From: Flavobacteriaceae bacterium
GTDB taxonomy: Bacteria > Bacteroidota > Bacteroidia > Flavobacteriales > Flavobacteriaceae
Length of the DNA: 64,000 nucleotides
Direction of reading: 5' to 3'
Assembly (NCBI GenBank): GCA_016744415.1
Contig: JADGEL010000004.1
Location: forward strand, 186,001 to 250,000
The notes beneath the pieces were generated by a model. That model saw nothing but the letters and a program-made list of their open reading frames with translations. It did not search any database and had not been told where the DNA came from. The position numbers and the translations under genes were made by a program. Below, one piece after another: positions 42,763-51,649 of the stretch (positions are counted from its first letter, which is position 1; each line of letters opens with the position of its first letter).

Positions 42763-43789
42763 AAAAAGAGCTTTATTACTACTTATAATTGGAGTTGCAA
42801 TTATTTTTGGAGCCATTGCATTTACATTCTACAATAAGATATATGCAACAAACACATCGCAAGAAACTACCATTTACATTCCCTCAAATTCTGATTTTGA
42901 TACAGTTGTAGAACTAATTTCTCCTGTTTTAAAAAACAAATCTTCATTTGCTTGGGTTGCCAAAAAGAAAAACTACCCCAATACAATTAAAGCAGGAAAG
43001 TATCAGCTAAAAGAAGGGATGAACAATAATGATTTGATCAACCTATTAAGAAGTGGTAATCAAGTAACATTAAAACTTTCTTTTAACAATCAAGATACTT
43101 TAGAAAAATTAGCAGGAAGAATAGCTGAACAAATTGAACCAGATTCTACTAATATTCTAATAGCAATGACCGATGAAGTCTTTTTATCAAAAAATAAAAT
43201 AAAAAAAGAAGATGTACTTGGGATGTACATTCCCAATAGCTATGAATTTTATTGGACTACTAATGCCAATGACTTTAGAAATAAAATGTTAAAAGAGTTT
43301 TATTCATTTTGGACTCCTACAAAAAAAGAACAAGCGAAAAAACAAGGACTTACTGTTGATGAAGTTATTACTTTAGCTTCAATCGTACAGAAAGAAACAG
43401 CGTCGGTTACTGAACGCCCTAGAGTTGCAGGTTTGTATCTAAATCGATTAAACAATAAATGGCCGTTACAAGCAGACCCAACCATTATATTTGCATTGAA
43501 ACAAAAACATGGACAGGCGACTGTGATTAGAAGAGTGCTGTTAAAGGATTTAGAGATTGATTCTAAATACAATACTTATAAATATATTGGCTTACCTCCT
43601 GGCCCGATTTCAATGCCAGATATATCATCAATCAATGCGGTTCTAAATCCTGAAGATCACGAATACTTTTACATGTGTGCTGATGTTGAAAATTTAGGAA
43701 AACATGCTTTTGCAAAAACTTTAGCTCAACATAACAGAAATGCGGCTAAATACCAACGCTGGATTAGTAAACAAGGCATAAATAGATAG
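42755..43789 (+). CDS. mltG: Endolytic transglycosylase MltG
   Basis: 'LASIVQKETASVTERPRVAGLYLNRLNNKWPLQADPTIIFAL', 'GLPPGPISMPDISSINAVLNP'. Confidence 0.95.
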   Translation: MTKKRALLLLIIGVAIIFGAIAFTFYNKIYATNTSQETTIYIPSNSDFDTVVELISPVLKNKSSFAWVAKKKNYPNTIKAGKYQLKEGMNNNDLINLLRSGNQVTLKLSFNNQDTLEKLAGRIAEQIEPDSTNILIAMTDEVFLSKNKIKKEDVLGMYIPNSYEFYWTTNANDFRNKMLKEFYSFWTPTKKEQAKKQGLTVDEVITLASIVQKETASVTERPRVAGLYLNRLNNKWPLQADPTIIFALKQKHGQATVIRRVLLKDLEIDSKYNTYKYIGLPPGPISMPDISSINAVLNPEDHEYFYMCADVENLGKHAFAKTLAQHNRNAAKYQRWISKQGINR

Positions 43790-44029
43790 TGAAGTCATGT
43801 CAATAAAACACCTATCTAATTGTTTTTTAAAGATTTATTATTTTTAAACTAGTCAATTTACAATTCATTAGCAAAACATCACCATTTATAAATTATTTCT
43901 TGACAAACGTCTATTTCATCTCATTTGTATGAATATCGAATATATATTTGCCTCATAATTATGTTCCCACAATAGCAAAACAATCACTATTATTTACTGG
44001 GTTCAAGTTTTAAGAAAACAAATTTGAAA

Positions 44030-44317
44030 ATGAAAAAAGTAATTCTAATAGCATCAATTCTAATTTTAACTTCTTCGTTATCTGCGATTGCAAATAATAG
44101 CAAATCGATTGATAAGAAATGTAACAATTCAAATTCAATAGTGTTACAAAATAATTTGAATTTTAAAATTACTGATAAAGAATCAAAAGATAAAACTCTT
44201 GTTACATTAACTAAGCATCAATTCAAAAGAAAAACAACTGGGAAATCTAGAATTAAAAATGTTCAAAATTTCTTAAAAAATCCAGAGAAAAAAAATACTG
44301 AGACTGCTGTTTGTTAA
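44030..44317 (+). CDS. Small secreted basic hypothetical protein
   Basis: Signal peptide MKKVILIASILILTSSLSAIA followed by Lys/Asn-rich tail; ATG 44030 preferred over TTG 44024. Confidence 0.5.
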   Translation: MKKVILIASILILTSSLSAIANNSKSIDKKCNNSNSIVLQNNLNFKITDKESKDKTLVTLTKHQFKRKTTGKSRIKNVQNFLKNPEKKNTETAVC

Positions 44318-44437
44318 AAATTTAAAACATCTATTTATCCTTTCCTACTAAAACAACTCTATAAAAAGAGTTAAAGTTAAATGCACAAAAATATAATTTA
44401 CAAAATACTGGCTTTCAGCGAAAAACTGCATTAAGAA

Positions 44438-44467
44438 TTGCCACACAAATAAATAATAGTATTTTTG
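44438..44467 (+). promoter_or_regulatory. Consensus Bacteroidetes promoter TTG-N19-TATTTTTG
   Basis: TTG 44438-44440, exactly 19 nt, TATTTTTG 44460-44467, upstream of 44511 gene. Confidence 0.75.
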
Positions 44468-44510
44468 CGCCCTCAAATATTAAAAGTTTAATTTTTAAAG
44501 ACCAATAGGT

Positions 44511-45125
44511 ATGAAAAAAATAACTGTAATAATAATTGGCTTATTCGCTTTAGTAGTTTTTAATTACACTCATAAAGTTGAAAAAATATTAACTGATGAT
44601 TGCTACAAAACTAAGCAATTAGCAACTGTTCTTACACTTGAAGAAAGTCGTAATTTAATTGAAATACCTTTTACTGGAAAATCATTTATCGGATTTACAC
44701 AAGCTCTTGGGTTTAAGGAATCTAGAAATAGATATCATATTGTAAACAAATTTGGCTATTTAGGAAAATACCAGTTTGGAAAATCTACCCTTAGAAGGTT
44801 AAAAATTAACAATATTGATGGTTTTTTAAGAAATCCTGAACAACAAGAAAAAGCATTTAAAGCATTATGCTCTTTAAACAAACACATCTTAAGAAAAGAT
44901 ATTGAAAGAAGTGTTGGTAAAGAAATAAATGGAATTTTAATTACAGAATCTGGTATTCTTGCAGCTGCTCATTTAGGCGGAGCAGGTAACGTAAAAAAGT
45001 TTTTAAGAAGTGGAGGAGCAACTAATAAAAGTGATGCCTTTGGAACTTCAATACAAAATTATATAAGTAAATTTTCAGGGTTTGATGTTTCGTCAATTGA
45101 GGCAAACAAGAATCCAATTATCTAA
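44511..45125 (+). CDS. Lysozyme/transglycosylase-like exported protein
   Basis: N-terminal hydrophobic anchor; 'ALGFKESRNRYHIVNKFGYLGKYQFGKSTLRRL...ILAAAHLGGAGNVKKFLRSGG'. Confidence 0.65.
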   Translation: MKKITVIIIGLFALVVFNYTHKVEKILTDDCYKTKQLATVLTLEESRNLIEIPFTGKSFIGFTQALGFKESRNRYHIVNKFGYLGKYQFGKSTLRRLKINNIDGFLRNPEQQEKAFKALCSLNKHILRKDIERSVGKEINGILITESGILAAAHLGGAGNVKKFLRSGGATNKSDAFGTSIQNYISKFSGFDVSSIEANKNPII

Positions 45126-45148
45126 GTTTTTGGTTAAAACGTAGTATT

Positions 45149-45188
45149 AAAAAATCCTAAAGACTTTAATTAGTTTTAGGATTTTTTT
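45149..45188 (+). terminator. Rho-independent terminator
   Basis: AAAAATCCTAAA-GACTTTAATTAG-TTTTAGGATTTTTTTT. Confidence 0.75.
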
Positions 45189-45904
45189 TAAGTTTTATGA
45201 ATAATGAATATCGCGGGTCTTTTTTTTAAATCAGGAATTTTATTTTTCCATTTTTCTATCGTATAAGTTTTAATAAATTCACTTTCTAAGGTGATATCAA
45301 CCGCAATACACAAATCAGTTTTTGGTGATAATGATGCAATTAAATCAGTAAGCATTTTGTCATTTCTATAAGGTGTTTCAATAAAAATCTGTGATTGATT
45401 TTTATCAAAAGATACTTTCTCTAACTGCTTAATGGATCTTTTACGTTCTGAAACATCAATAGGCAAATAGCCGTTAAAAGTAAAACTCTGCCCATTCATA
45501 CCAGACGCCATCATCGCTAAAATTATAGATGAAGGTCCAACTAACGGTATTACCTGAATATTTTTTTCATGTGCCAATTTAACTACTTCAGCTCCTGGAT
45601 CAGCAATTGCAGGAACACCTGCTTCTGATAACAATCCTACGGAAACCCCATTTTCGCAAACATCAAGATAAGTACTAACTTCAAGAGAATCTGCATACTT
45701 ATCAATAGACTTTAAAATTAGTGAAGGCTGTGATTTTTTAGGTGTAATTTTTTTTATAAACCGCCTTGCGGTCTTTTGATTTTCGACAATAAAATAATCC
45801 AATTCCTCAATCACTTTTTTTACTGATAATGGCAATACCAAAAGTGGCTCATTATCTCCTAAAGTAGTCGGAATTAAATATAGTTTGCCTTTTTGAGTAT
45901 TCAT
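45188..45904 (-). CDS. rsmI: SAM-dependent tetrapyrrole-methylase-type 16S rRNA methyltransferase (RsmI-like)
   Basis: 'LYLIPTTLGDN', 'VGLLSEAGVPAIADPGAEVVKLAHEKNIQVIPLVGPSSIILAMMASGMNGQSFTFNGYLP'. Confidence 0.85.
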   Translation of the reverse strand: MNTQKGKLYLIPTTLGDNEPLLVLPLSVKKVIEELDYFIVENQKTARRFIKKITPKKSQPSLILKSIDKYADSLEVSTYLDVCENGVSVGLLSEAGVPAIADPGAEVVKLAHEKNIQVIPLVGPSSIILAMMASGMNGQSFTFNGYLPIDVSERKRSIKQLEKVSFDKNQSQIFIETPYRNDKMLTDLIASLSPKTDLCIAVDITLESEFIKTYTIEKWKNKIPDLKKRPAIFIIHKT

Positions 45905-46354
45905 CTATGAAATTTTTTCAACTATAGCATCACAAGCTTGGTCTAACATTTTATACACAGTCTCGAACCCATGTGCACCTCCAAAATATGGATCTGGAAC
46001 ATCTAAATTTTCTCCTGGAAAAATCTCATTTAAAATTAAAAAAACTTTTTGCTTGTCTTCTTCATTTCTAGCTAAAGTGTTGATGTCTTTAAAATTAGAA
46101 TTATCCATAACATAAATCAAATCAAAATCATCAAAATCTTGAACCGAAAATTGTCTTCCTCTAAGGCTCGAAATATCAATATTATTTTTTGCAGCAACTC
46201 CGATAGACCTTTTGTCTGGTCTATTACCAACATGATAATTCGCAGTTCCTACAGAATCAACTTCAACACCTTTCAAAAAAGTCTTGGATCTTAAAATACC
46301 CTCAGCTAATGGAGAACGGCATATGTTTCCAAGACATACCATTAATATTTTCAT
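45905..46354 (-). CDS. Low-molecular-weight protein-tyrosine phosphatase
   Basis: 'ILMVCLGNICRSPLAEGILR' and 'VPDPYFGGAHGFETVY'. Confidence 0.95.
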   Translation of the reverse strand: MKILMVCLGNICRSPLAEGILRSKTFLKGVEVDSVGTANYHVGNRPDKRSIGVAAKNNIDISSLRGRQFSVQDFDDFDLIYVMDNSNFKDINTLARNEEDKQKVFLILNEIFPGENLDVPDPYFGGAHGFETVYKMLDQACDAIVEKIS

Positions 46355-46367
46355 GACAATAAAGAGA

Positions 46368-47795
46368 TTAGTAAGTTAATTTCTTAGTTAAATCTTCAAC
46401 GTATTTACGGAATTGTTTATCAGTTTCTGTTAAGTTATCAACCGTCTTACAAGCGTGCAATACTGTTGCGTGATCTCGTTTTCCGATTTGAGAACCGATA
46501 CTTGCCAAAGATGCCTTAGTCATTCTTTTGGCAAAGAACATTGCTAATTGACGCGCTTGAACAATATGACGTTTTCTTGTTTTTGATTGTAAGGTCGCTA
46601 CATCCAAATCAAAATAGCTAGAAACTACTTTTTGAATTTGATTGATAGAAACTTCGCGTTTGGTATTTTTTACAAACTTATCTACAATTTGTTTGGTCAA
46701 TGCCAACGTAAATTCTTTTCTATTGAATGATGCTTGTGCTATCATAGAAACCAATACGCCTTCTAATTCTCTTACATTCGATTTAATATTTTTAGCAATA
46801 TAGTCTACAATCTCAGCTGGCATTTCCACACCATCACGATAGAGCTTATTTTCTAAAATTGAAACCCTTGTTTCGTAATCAGGCACTTGCAATTCTGCAG
46901 ATAATCCCCATTTAAATCGAGATAATAAACGTTGCTCAATATCTTGCATATCAACAGGAGCTCTATCAGAAGTGATAATTACTTGCTTTCCATTTTGATG
47001 CAAATGATTAAAAATATGAAAGAACACATCTTGCGTTCCCGTTTTACCAGATAAGAATTGAACATCATCAATAATCAACACATCAATCATCTGATAAAAA
47101 TGAATAAAATCATTTCTGGTATTAGATTTTACTGACTCAATAAACTGTTGTATAAAACGCTCTGATGCAATATATAACACAGTTTTATCAGGATACTTAT
47201 CTTTAATCTCAACACCAATAGCATGTGCTAAATGGGTTTTACCCAAACCGACACCACCATAAATCATCAATGGATTAAATGAAGTTCCTCCAGGTTTATT
47301 TGCAACTGCCATACCTGCAGAACGTGCTAACCTATTAGAATCACCTTCAATAAAACTATCAAAATTATAATTTGGATTTAGTTGAGATTCAATTTTTACT
47401 TTTTGAATTCCCGGAATCACAAACGGATTTTTCAGTTCGCGTCTATTAATTTCTAAAGGAACTGTAACTCCTTGCGGATTGAGTGGATTTCTATTTGCAC
47501 TCGGAATTTTAACTGTATGTGGTGTACTACTGCTATATGCATTTTCCATACGCACATCATAAACCAACTTTGCATCATTACCCAATTGCTTAACTAAAGC
47601 TACTCTTAACAACTTAATATAATGCTCTTCTAACCACTCATAAAAAAATTTACTGGGCACTTGTATTGTTAAAGAATCCCCAGAAATTTTAATTGGTTTA
47701 ATTGGCTCAAACCAAGTTTTATATGCTTGGGGCTTGATGTTGTCTTTTATAAAAGTCAAACATTCATTCCAAACCGAAGTAGCAGTATCAGTCAT
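46368..47795 (-). CDS. dnaA: Chromosomal replication initiator protein DnaA
   Basis: 'NPLMIYGGVGLGKTHLAHAIG', 'DVLIIDDVQFLSGK', 'VRELEGVL', 'GSQIGKRDHATVLHACKTV'. Confidence 0.98.
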   Translation of the reverse strand: MTDTATSVWNECLTFIKDNIKPQAYKTWFEPIKPIKISGDSLTIQVPSKFFYEWLEEHYIKLLRVALVKQLGNDAKLVYDVRMENAYSSSTPHTVKIPSANRNPLNPQGVTVPLEINRRELKNPFVIPGIQKVKIESQLNPNYNFDSFIEGDSNRLARSAGMAVANKPGGTSFNPLMIYGGVGLGKTHLAHAIGVEIKDKYPDKTVLYIASERFIQQFIESVKSNTRNDFIHFYQMIDVLIIDDVQFLSGKTGTQDVFFHIFNHLHQNGKQVIITSDRAPVDMQDIEQRLLSRFKWGLSAELQVPDYETRVSILENKLYRDGVEMPAEIVDYIAKNIKSNVRELEGVLVSMIAQASFNRKEFTLALTKQIVDKFVKNTKREVSINQIQKVVSSYFDLDVATLQSKTRKRHIVQARQLAMFFAKRMTKASLASIGSQIGKRDHATVLHACKTVDNLTETDKQFRKYVEDLTKKLTY

Positions 47796-47874
47796 TCTTA
47801 ATCAAAGGTATTTTTTGGGTTGTTGGTTAATCGAAAATAGGGAGAATTCTCTACTATTTTTGGTCTTACAAAAG

Positions 47875-47883
47875 TGTGAATAA
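47875..47883 (-). promoter_or_regulatory. Candidate DnaA box (TTATTCACA)
   Basis: Reverse complement of TGTGAATAA matches TTATNCACA; 80 bp upstream of dnaA start. Confidence 0.4.
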
Positions 47884-47964
47884 ATTTTAGTATAAAAAAA
47901 TAAAATTGCTATTGTTTCCTAACTTTTTTATGCGTATTATAAGAAACTTCAAAAATAAAAATCA

Positions 47965-48372
47965 ATGCTAATACATGAATTAAAAATACGTGTCAGATAC
48001 GGGGAAACTGACCAAATGAGCTATGTATATTATGGTAATTATGCTCAATATTTTGAAATGGGCAGAGCCGAATGGTTACGCAATTTAGGATATTCATATA
48101 GCAAGATGGAAAAGGACGGGATTTTACTTCCTGTTTTAAATTTAAATGTAAGTTATTTAAAACCAGCCAAATATGACGATTTACTCATTTTAAAAACAAT
48201 TCTTATAAAAAAACCATCTGTGAAAATTGAATTTAATTTTGAAATTTTCAATGAACAAAATGAACTATTAACAACAGCTTATACAAAATTAGTTTTTTTA
48301 AATGCTAAAAAAAATAGACCCGTAAAATGTCCTGAGCATTTACTTGAAAAAATCACTCCTCTATTTCTTTAA
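47965..48372 (+). CDS. Acyl-CoA thioesterase (YbgC/FadM-like hotdog)
   Basis: 'IRVRYGETDQMSYVYYGNYAQYFEMGRAEWLRNLGYSY'. Confidence 0.92.
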   Translation: MLIHELKIRVRYGETDQMSYVYYGNYAQYFEMGRAEWLRNLGYSYSKMEKDGILLPVLNLNVSYLKPAKYDDLLILKTILIKKPSVKIEFNFEIFNEQNELLTTAYTKLVFLNAKKNRPVKCPEHLLEKITPLFL

Positions 48373-48967
48373 TTTGTAAACAACGTAAATTTTCAAAAGT
48401 GGTTTTTATTGCTACAGCATCTTTTTTTCGAACACTAATTTCAAAGACACAATTCATTTCCATAACTTGATGATTTATCCTTAAATTACATTCTTTAATC
48501 ACACGCATTACCTTATCTAAAAACTCATATTCAAAAGTAAGTTCAAAATAAATATCTATGGTTTTTTCTACAATCTTAGCTTCTTCCAAAACATATTTAG
48601 CAGAAGTTCTATAAGCAGTAATCAATCCACCAACACCTAACTTAGTTCCACCAAAATAGCGTACAACAACTACCAATGTATTTGTAATATCAAAAGAAAC
48701 CAGTTGCCCCAAAATTGGCTGTCCTGCACTATTACTAGGCTCTCCATCGTCATTAGCTCTAAAACGAATTGTATCCCTACCAATTTTCCACGCATAACAC
48801 CAGTGTCTTGCTTTATGATGGTCTAATTTTAGTTTATTTATAAACTCTTTAACTTGATTTTCATTAGATACTGGAAATGCAAAACCTAAGAATTTACTTC
48901 CTCTATCTTTAAATATCTCACCCACGAAAGGCTTTTCTATTGTATTATATGTATCTATATTTGACAC
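48353..48967 (-). CDS. YigZ/IMPACT-family protein
   Basis: 'DRGSKFLGFAFPV', 'HHKARHWCYAWKIG', 'RANDDGEPSNSAGQPIL', 'VVVRYFGGTKLGVGGLITAYR'. Confidence 0.95.
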   Translation of the reverse strand: MSNIDTYNTIEKPFVGEIFKDRGSKFLGFAFPVSNENQVKEFINKLKLDHHKARHWCYAWKIGRDTIRFRANDDGEPSNSAGQPILGQLVSFDITNTLVVVVRYFGGTKLGVGGLITAYRTSAKYVLEEAKIVEKTIDIYFELTFEYEFLDKVMRVIKECNLRINHQVMEMNCVFEISVRKKDAVAIKTTFENLRCLQIKEIEE

Positions 48968-48970
48968 TAA

Positions 48971-50020
48971 TTAAGGTACGAGGATTTTAAGTTCATTGTC
49001 AAAAATAAGTTTTCGCTCTTTTTCTATTCCTTTTATCTGTGGAGCCTTTAGACCTTCTTTAAAAATTTTATCTCCTATAAATATCCGTGCTTCGTCCCAC
49101 AAATTTGCATTTATAAAGCTTTGCAAAGTTTGAGCTCCTCCTTCAATAATTATTGATTGAATCTCATTTCTAAACAAAATATCACAAATCTGCTCAGGCA
49201 CTTTCTTTGCATAATCTAAAAGTTCTAATTGCACATTTTCCTTTTCATCATCAAAAAGGATTTTTGAATTGGTAAAGACAAGTGTTTTTACTGAACTATC
49301 AAACACATTCACATCATGAGGAATTCTAAGACTATTATCTAATACCAATCTAATTGGGTTTTCTCCATGCCAAGACCTAACATTCAATCGTGGATTATCT
49401 TCAATCACCGTATTTGTACCTACTAATATTGACTGCTCTTCACTTCGCCATTTATGTACTAACTGTTGTGCGTATTTATTCGATATCCAAGTAGGTTCTT
49501 TAATAGAATTTTTATCTCGTTTTTTATCAATAAATCCATCTTTTGTTTCTGCCCACTTCAAAATAATATAGGGCCTTTTCTTTTGATGAAAAGTAAAAAA
49601 TCGTTTATTTATCTCTCTGCATTCGGTTTCTAATACTCCCACCACAACATCAATTCCATTCTCTTTTAAATGCTCAACACCTTTGCCAGCGACCAAACTA
49701 TTATTATCAACAATCCCTATTACTACTTTACTCAACTTGCTATATACAATTAAATTTGAACAAGGAGGTGTTTTGCCAAAATGATTACAAGGCTCTAAAC
49801 TTACATATAATACAGCACTCTCTAACAGGCTTTTATCCTTAACAGACTCAATTGCATTCACCTCAGCATGATTACCACCATACGGACTCGTATAACCTTC
49901 TCCAATAATTTTATCATCACAAACAATCACACAACCAACCATGGGATTTGGGCATGTAGTACCCAATCCATTTTTTGCTAATTGAATACATCTCTTTATA
50001 TATTTTTCATGTATATTCAC
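48971..50020 (-). CDS. ribD: Bifunctional diaminohydroxyphosphoribosylaminopyrimidine deaminase/5-amino-6-(5-phosphoribosylamino)uracil reductase
   Basis: 'YIKRCIQLAKNGLGTTCPNPMVGCVIV', 'GNHAEVNAIE', 'VSLEPCNHFGKTPPCSNLI'. GTG at 50020 proposed as start. Confidence 0.95.
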   Translation of the reverse strand: MNIHEKYIKRCIQLAKNGLGTTCPNPMVGCVIVCDDKIIGEGYTSPYGGNHAEVNAIESVKDKSLLESAVLYVSLEPCNHFGKTPPCSNLIVYSKLSKVVIGIVDNNSLVAGKGVEHLKENGIDVVVGVLETECREINKRFFTFHQKKRPYIILKWAETKDGFIDKKRDKNSIKEPTWISNKYAQQLVHKWRSEEQSILVGTNTVIEDNPRLNVRSWHGENPIRLVLDNSLRIPHDVNVFDSSVKTLVFTNSKILFDDEKENVQLELLDYAKKVPEQICDILFRNEIQSIIIEGGAQTLQSFINANLWDEARIFIGDKIFKEGLKAPQIKGIEKERKLIFDNELKILVP

Positions 50021-50024
50021 AACA

Positions 50025-50055
50025 CAAAAATAAACTTTAAATTGACGAATCACAA
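50025..50055 (-). promoter_or_regulatory. Candidate ribD promoter TTG-N20-TATTTTTG
   Basis: Minus-strand TTG (50053-50055), TATTTTTG (50025-50032), 5 nt before the GTG. Confidence 0.5.
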
Positions 50056-50533
50056 CTACAAGATTAGAGAACTTCAACTAAAAGATAATGAGCAAATTGC
50101 CAAAGTTATTAGAGCCGTTTTAATAGAATTCGGTGTGCCAAAAGTTGGAACTGCTTTTGAAGATAAAACTTTAGATTGCATGTTCGAAACTTACAACATC
50201 TCGAAAGCTGTTTTTTTTGTCATTGAAAAAGATACAGAAATCATAGGTGGAGCTGGAATCATGCAATTACAAAACTCAATAGAAAATATTTGTGAATTGC
50301 AAAAAATGTATTTTGCACCAGAAGCAAGAGGAAAAGGTTTAGGTTCTAAGATGATGTCTATCTGTTTAGAAAAAGCAAAAGAATTTGGCTATGAAAAATG
50401 CTATTTAGAAACAATGCCATATATGGAAAGCGCCAGAAAATTGTATGCTCGAGTTGGTTTTGAATCTTTAACTGGGCCTATTGGAGATACTGGACATTAT
50501 AGTTGCAGTATGTGGATGCTTAAAACATTGTAA
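50042..50533 (+). CDS. GNAT-family N-acetyltransferase
   Basis: 'QLKDNEQIAKVIRAVL', 'LQKMYFAPEARGKGLGSKMMSICLEKAKEFGYEKCYLETMPYMESARKLYARVGFE'. Start uncertain: TTG 50042 or ATG 50009. Confidence 0.85.
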   Translation: MTNHNYKIRELQLKDNEQIAKVIRAVLIEFGVPKVGTAFEDKTLDCMFETYNISKAVFFVIEKDTEIIGGAGIMQLQNSIENICELQKMYFAPEARGKGLGSKMMSICLEKAKEFGYEKCYLETMPYMESARKLYARVGFESLTGPIGDTGHYSCSMWMLKTL

Positions 50534-51438
50534 TGAATTTAAAAGAACTCAAACAACATTTTCATATCTACCTAAAAGGAATTTATCCTAAAGAGGAAAT
50601 TGAAAGTTTCTATTATCTCTTGATTGACGATTATCTCCACCTTAAACGAATTGATATTGCGCTAGACCCATATAAAGAAGTATCCGAAACAGAAGAACAT
50701 TTTTTATTAGTTGGATTGGAAAAGCTACAACAAGAAATCCCGATACAATACATAATAGGCACAACTGAATTTTTTGGATTGCCTTTTATTGTTGATGAGA
50801 ATGTTTTAATTCCAAGACCAGAAACCGAAGAATTAGTAGATTTGATCATTTCAACTTCGCTCAATAACCAAGTAACCAGCAACCAACAACCAACAATCAT
50901 TAATATTCTTGACATTGGTACAGGTAGTGGATGCATTGCCATTTCATTGGCAAAAAACATACCCAATGCAAAAGTCTTTGCATTAGATATATCAAATAGG
51001 GTCTTAAATATTGCCAAACAAAATGCTGCACTGAATGATGTAAGAATTGAATTTATTAAACAAGACATATTGACTTCAACTTTACTCATCCATCAAAATA
51101 AAGATAGATCATTGAGCGAAGTCGAAATAAAATTCGACATTATTGTTAGTAATCCACCCTATGTTAGAATATTAGAAAAAAGTGAAATAAAAAAGAACGT
51201 GTTAGATAATGAACCTCACTTAGCACTATTTGTAGAGAATGACAATCCACTTCTCTTTTATGATAAAATTACTGACTTGGCATTAAACCACCTAACACCT
51301 TCAGGACAATTGTTTTTTGAAATCAATCAATACCTTGGTAAAGAAATGGTTGAATTGTTAAAACAGAAAAGGTTTAATAACATAGCACTACGCAAAGACA
51401 TTTTTAAAAATGATAGAATACTTTCTGCTACCATCTAG
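50533..51438 (+). CDS. prmC: Peptide chain release factor N5-glutamine methyltransferase
   Basis: 'VLIPRPETEELVDLI', 'ILDIGTGSGCIAISLAKNIPNAKVFALDIS', 'FDIIVSNPPYV'. Confidence 0.95.
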   Translation: MNLKELKQHFHIYLKGIYPKEEIESFYYLLIDDYLHLKRIDIALDPYKEVSETEEHFLLVGLEKLQQEIPIQYIIGTTEFFGLPFIVDENVLIPRPETEELVDLIISTSLNNQVTSNQQPTIINILDIGTGSGCIAISLAKNIPNAKVFALDISNRVLNIAKQNAALNDVRIEFIKQDILTSTLLIHQNKDRSLSEVEIKFDIIVSNPPYVRILEKSEIKKNVLDNEPHLALFVENDNPLLFYDKITDLALNHLTPSGQLFFEINQYLGKEMVELLKQKRFNNIALRKDIFKNDRILSATI

Positions 51439-51574
51439 AAAAAACTATTTAATTTTCTCATAAAAAAAACTTTTCGAATCCCTAATTTATTGTATTTTAT
51501 CAATATATCCTTAGCAAGATATCATTCATTACTCACACTAGATTCACAACTTCCTATTATTTAGCATAAAACAT

Positions 51575-51647
51575 ATTATACATATCAGCAACACAAAAAA
51601 CCTCTCTTGCTACTAGAAAAACCTTTTGCGCTGCTGATATGTATAAT
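51575..51647 (-). ncRNA. Long hairpin RNA element (33-bp stem, 7-nt loop) at 3' end of ATP-grasp gene; terminator or novel structured RNA
   Basis: 16-bp perfect outer arms ATTATACATATCAGCA/TGCTGATATGTATAAT; inner 17 positions pair as WC or G.U on minus strand with no bulge; loop AGTAGCA. Begins 2 nt after stop codon at 51650-51652. Confidence 0.7.
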
Positions 51648-51649
51648 CT

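Noticed and set aside
43790-44024. Structured RNA or tRNA in the 235-bp gap
   Set aside because: No cloverleaf, no long stems and no T-arm consensus; only a promoter-like TATATTTG.
47796-47965. Chromosomal origin (oriC) upstream of dnaA
   Set aside because: Only one DnaA-box match and a short 170-bp gap; insufficient without whole-genome skew.
50631-51089. 152-aa minus-strand ORF
   Set aside because: Antisense to prmC, whose catalytic motifs are intact.
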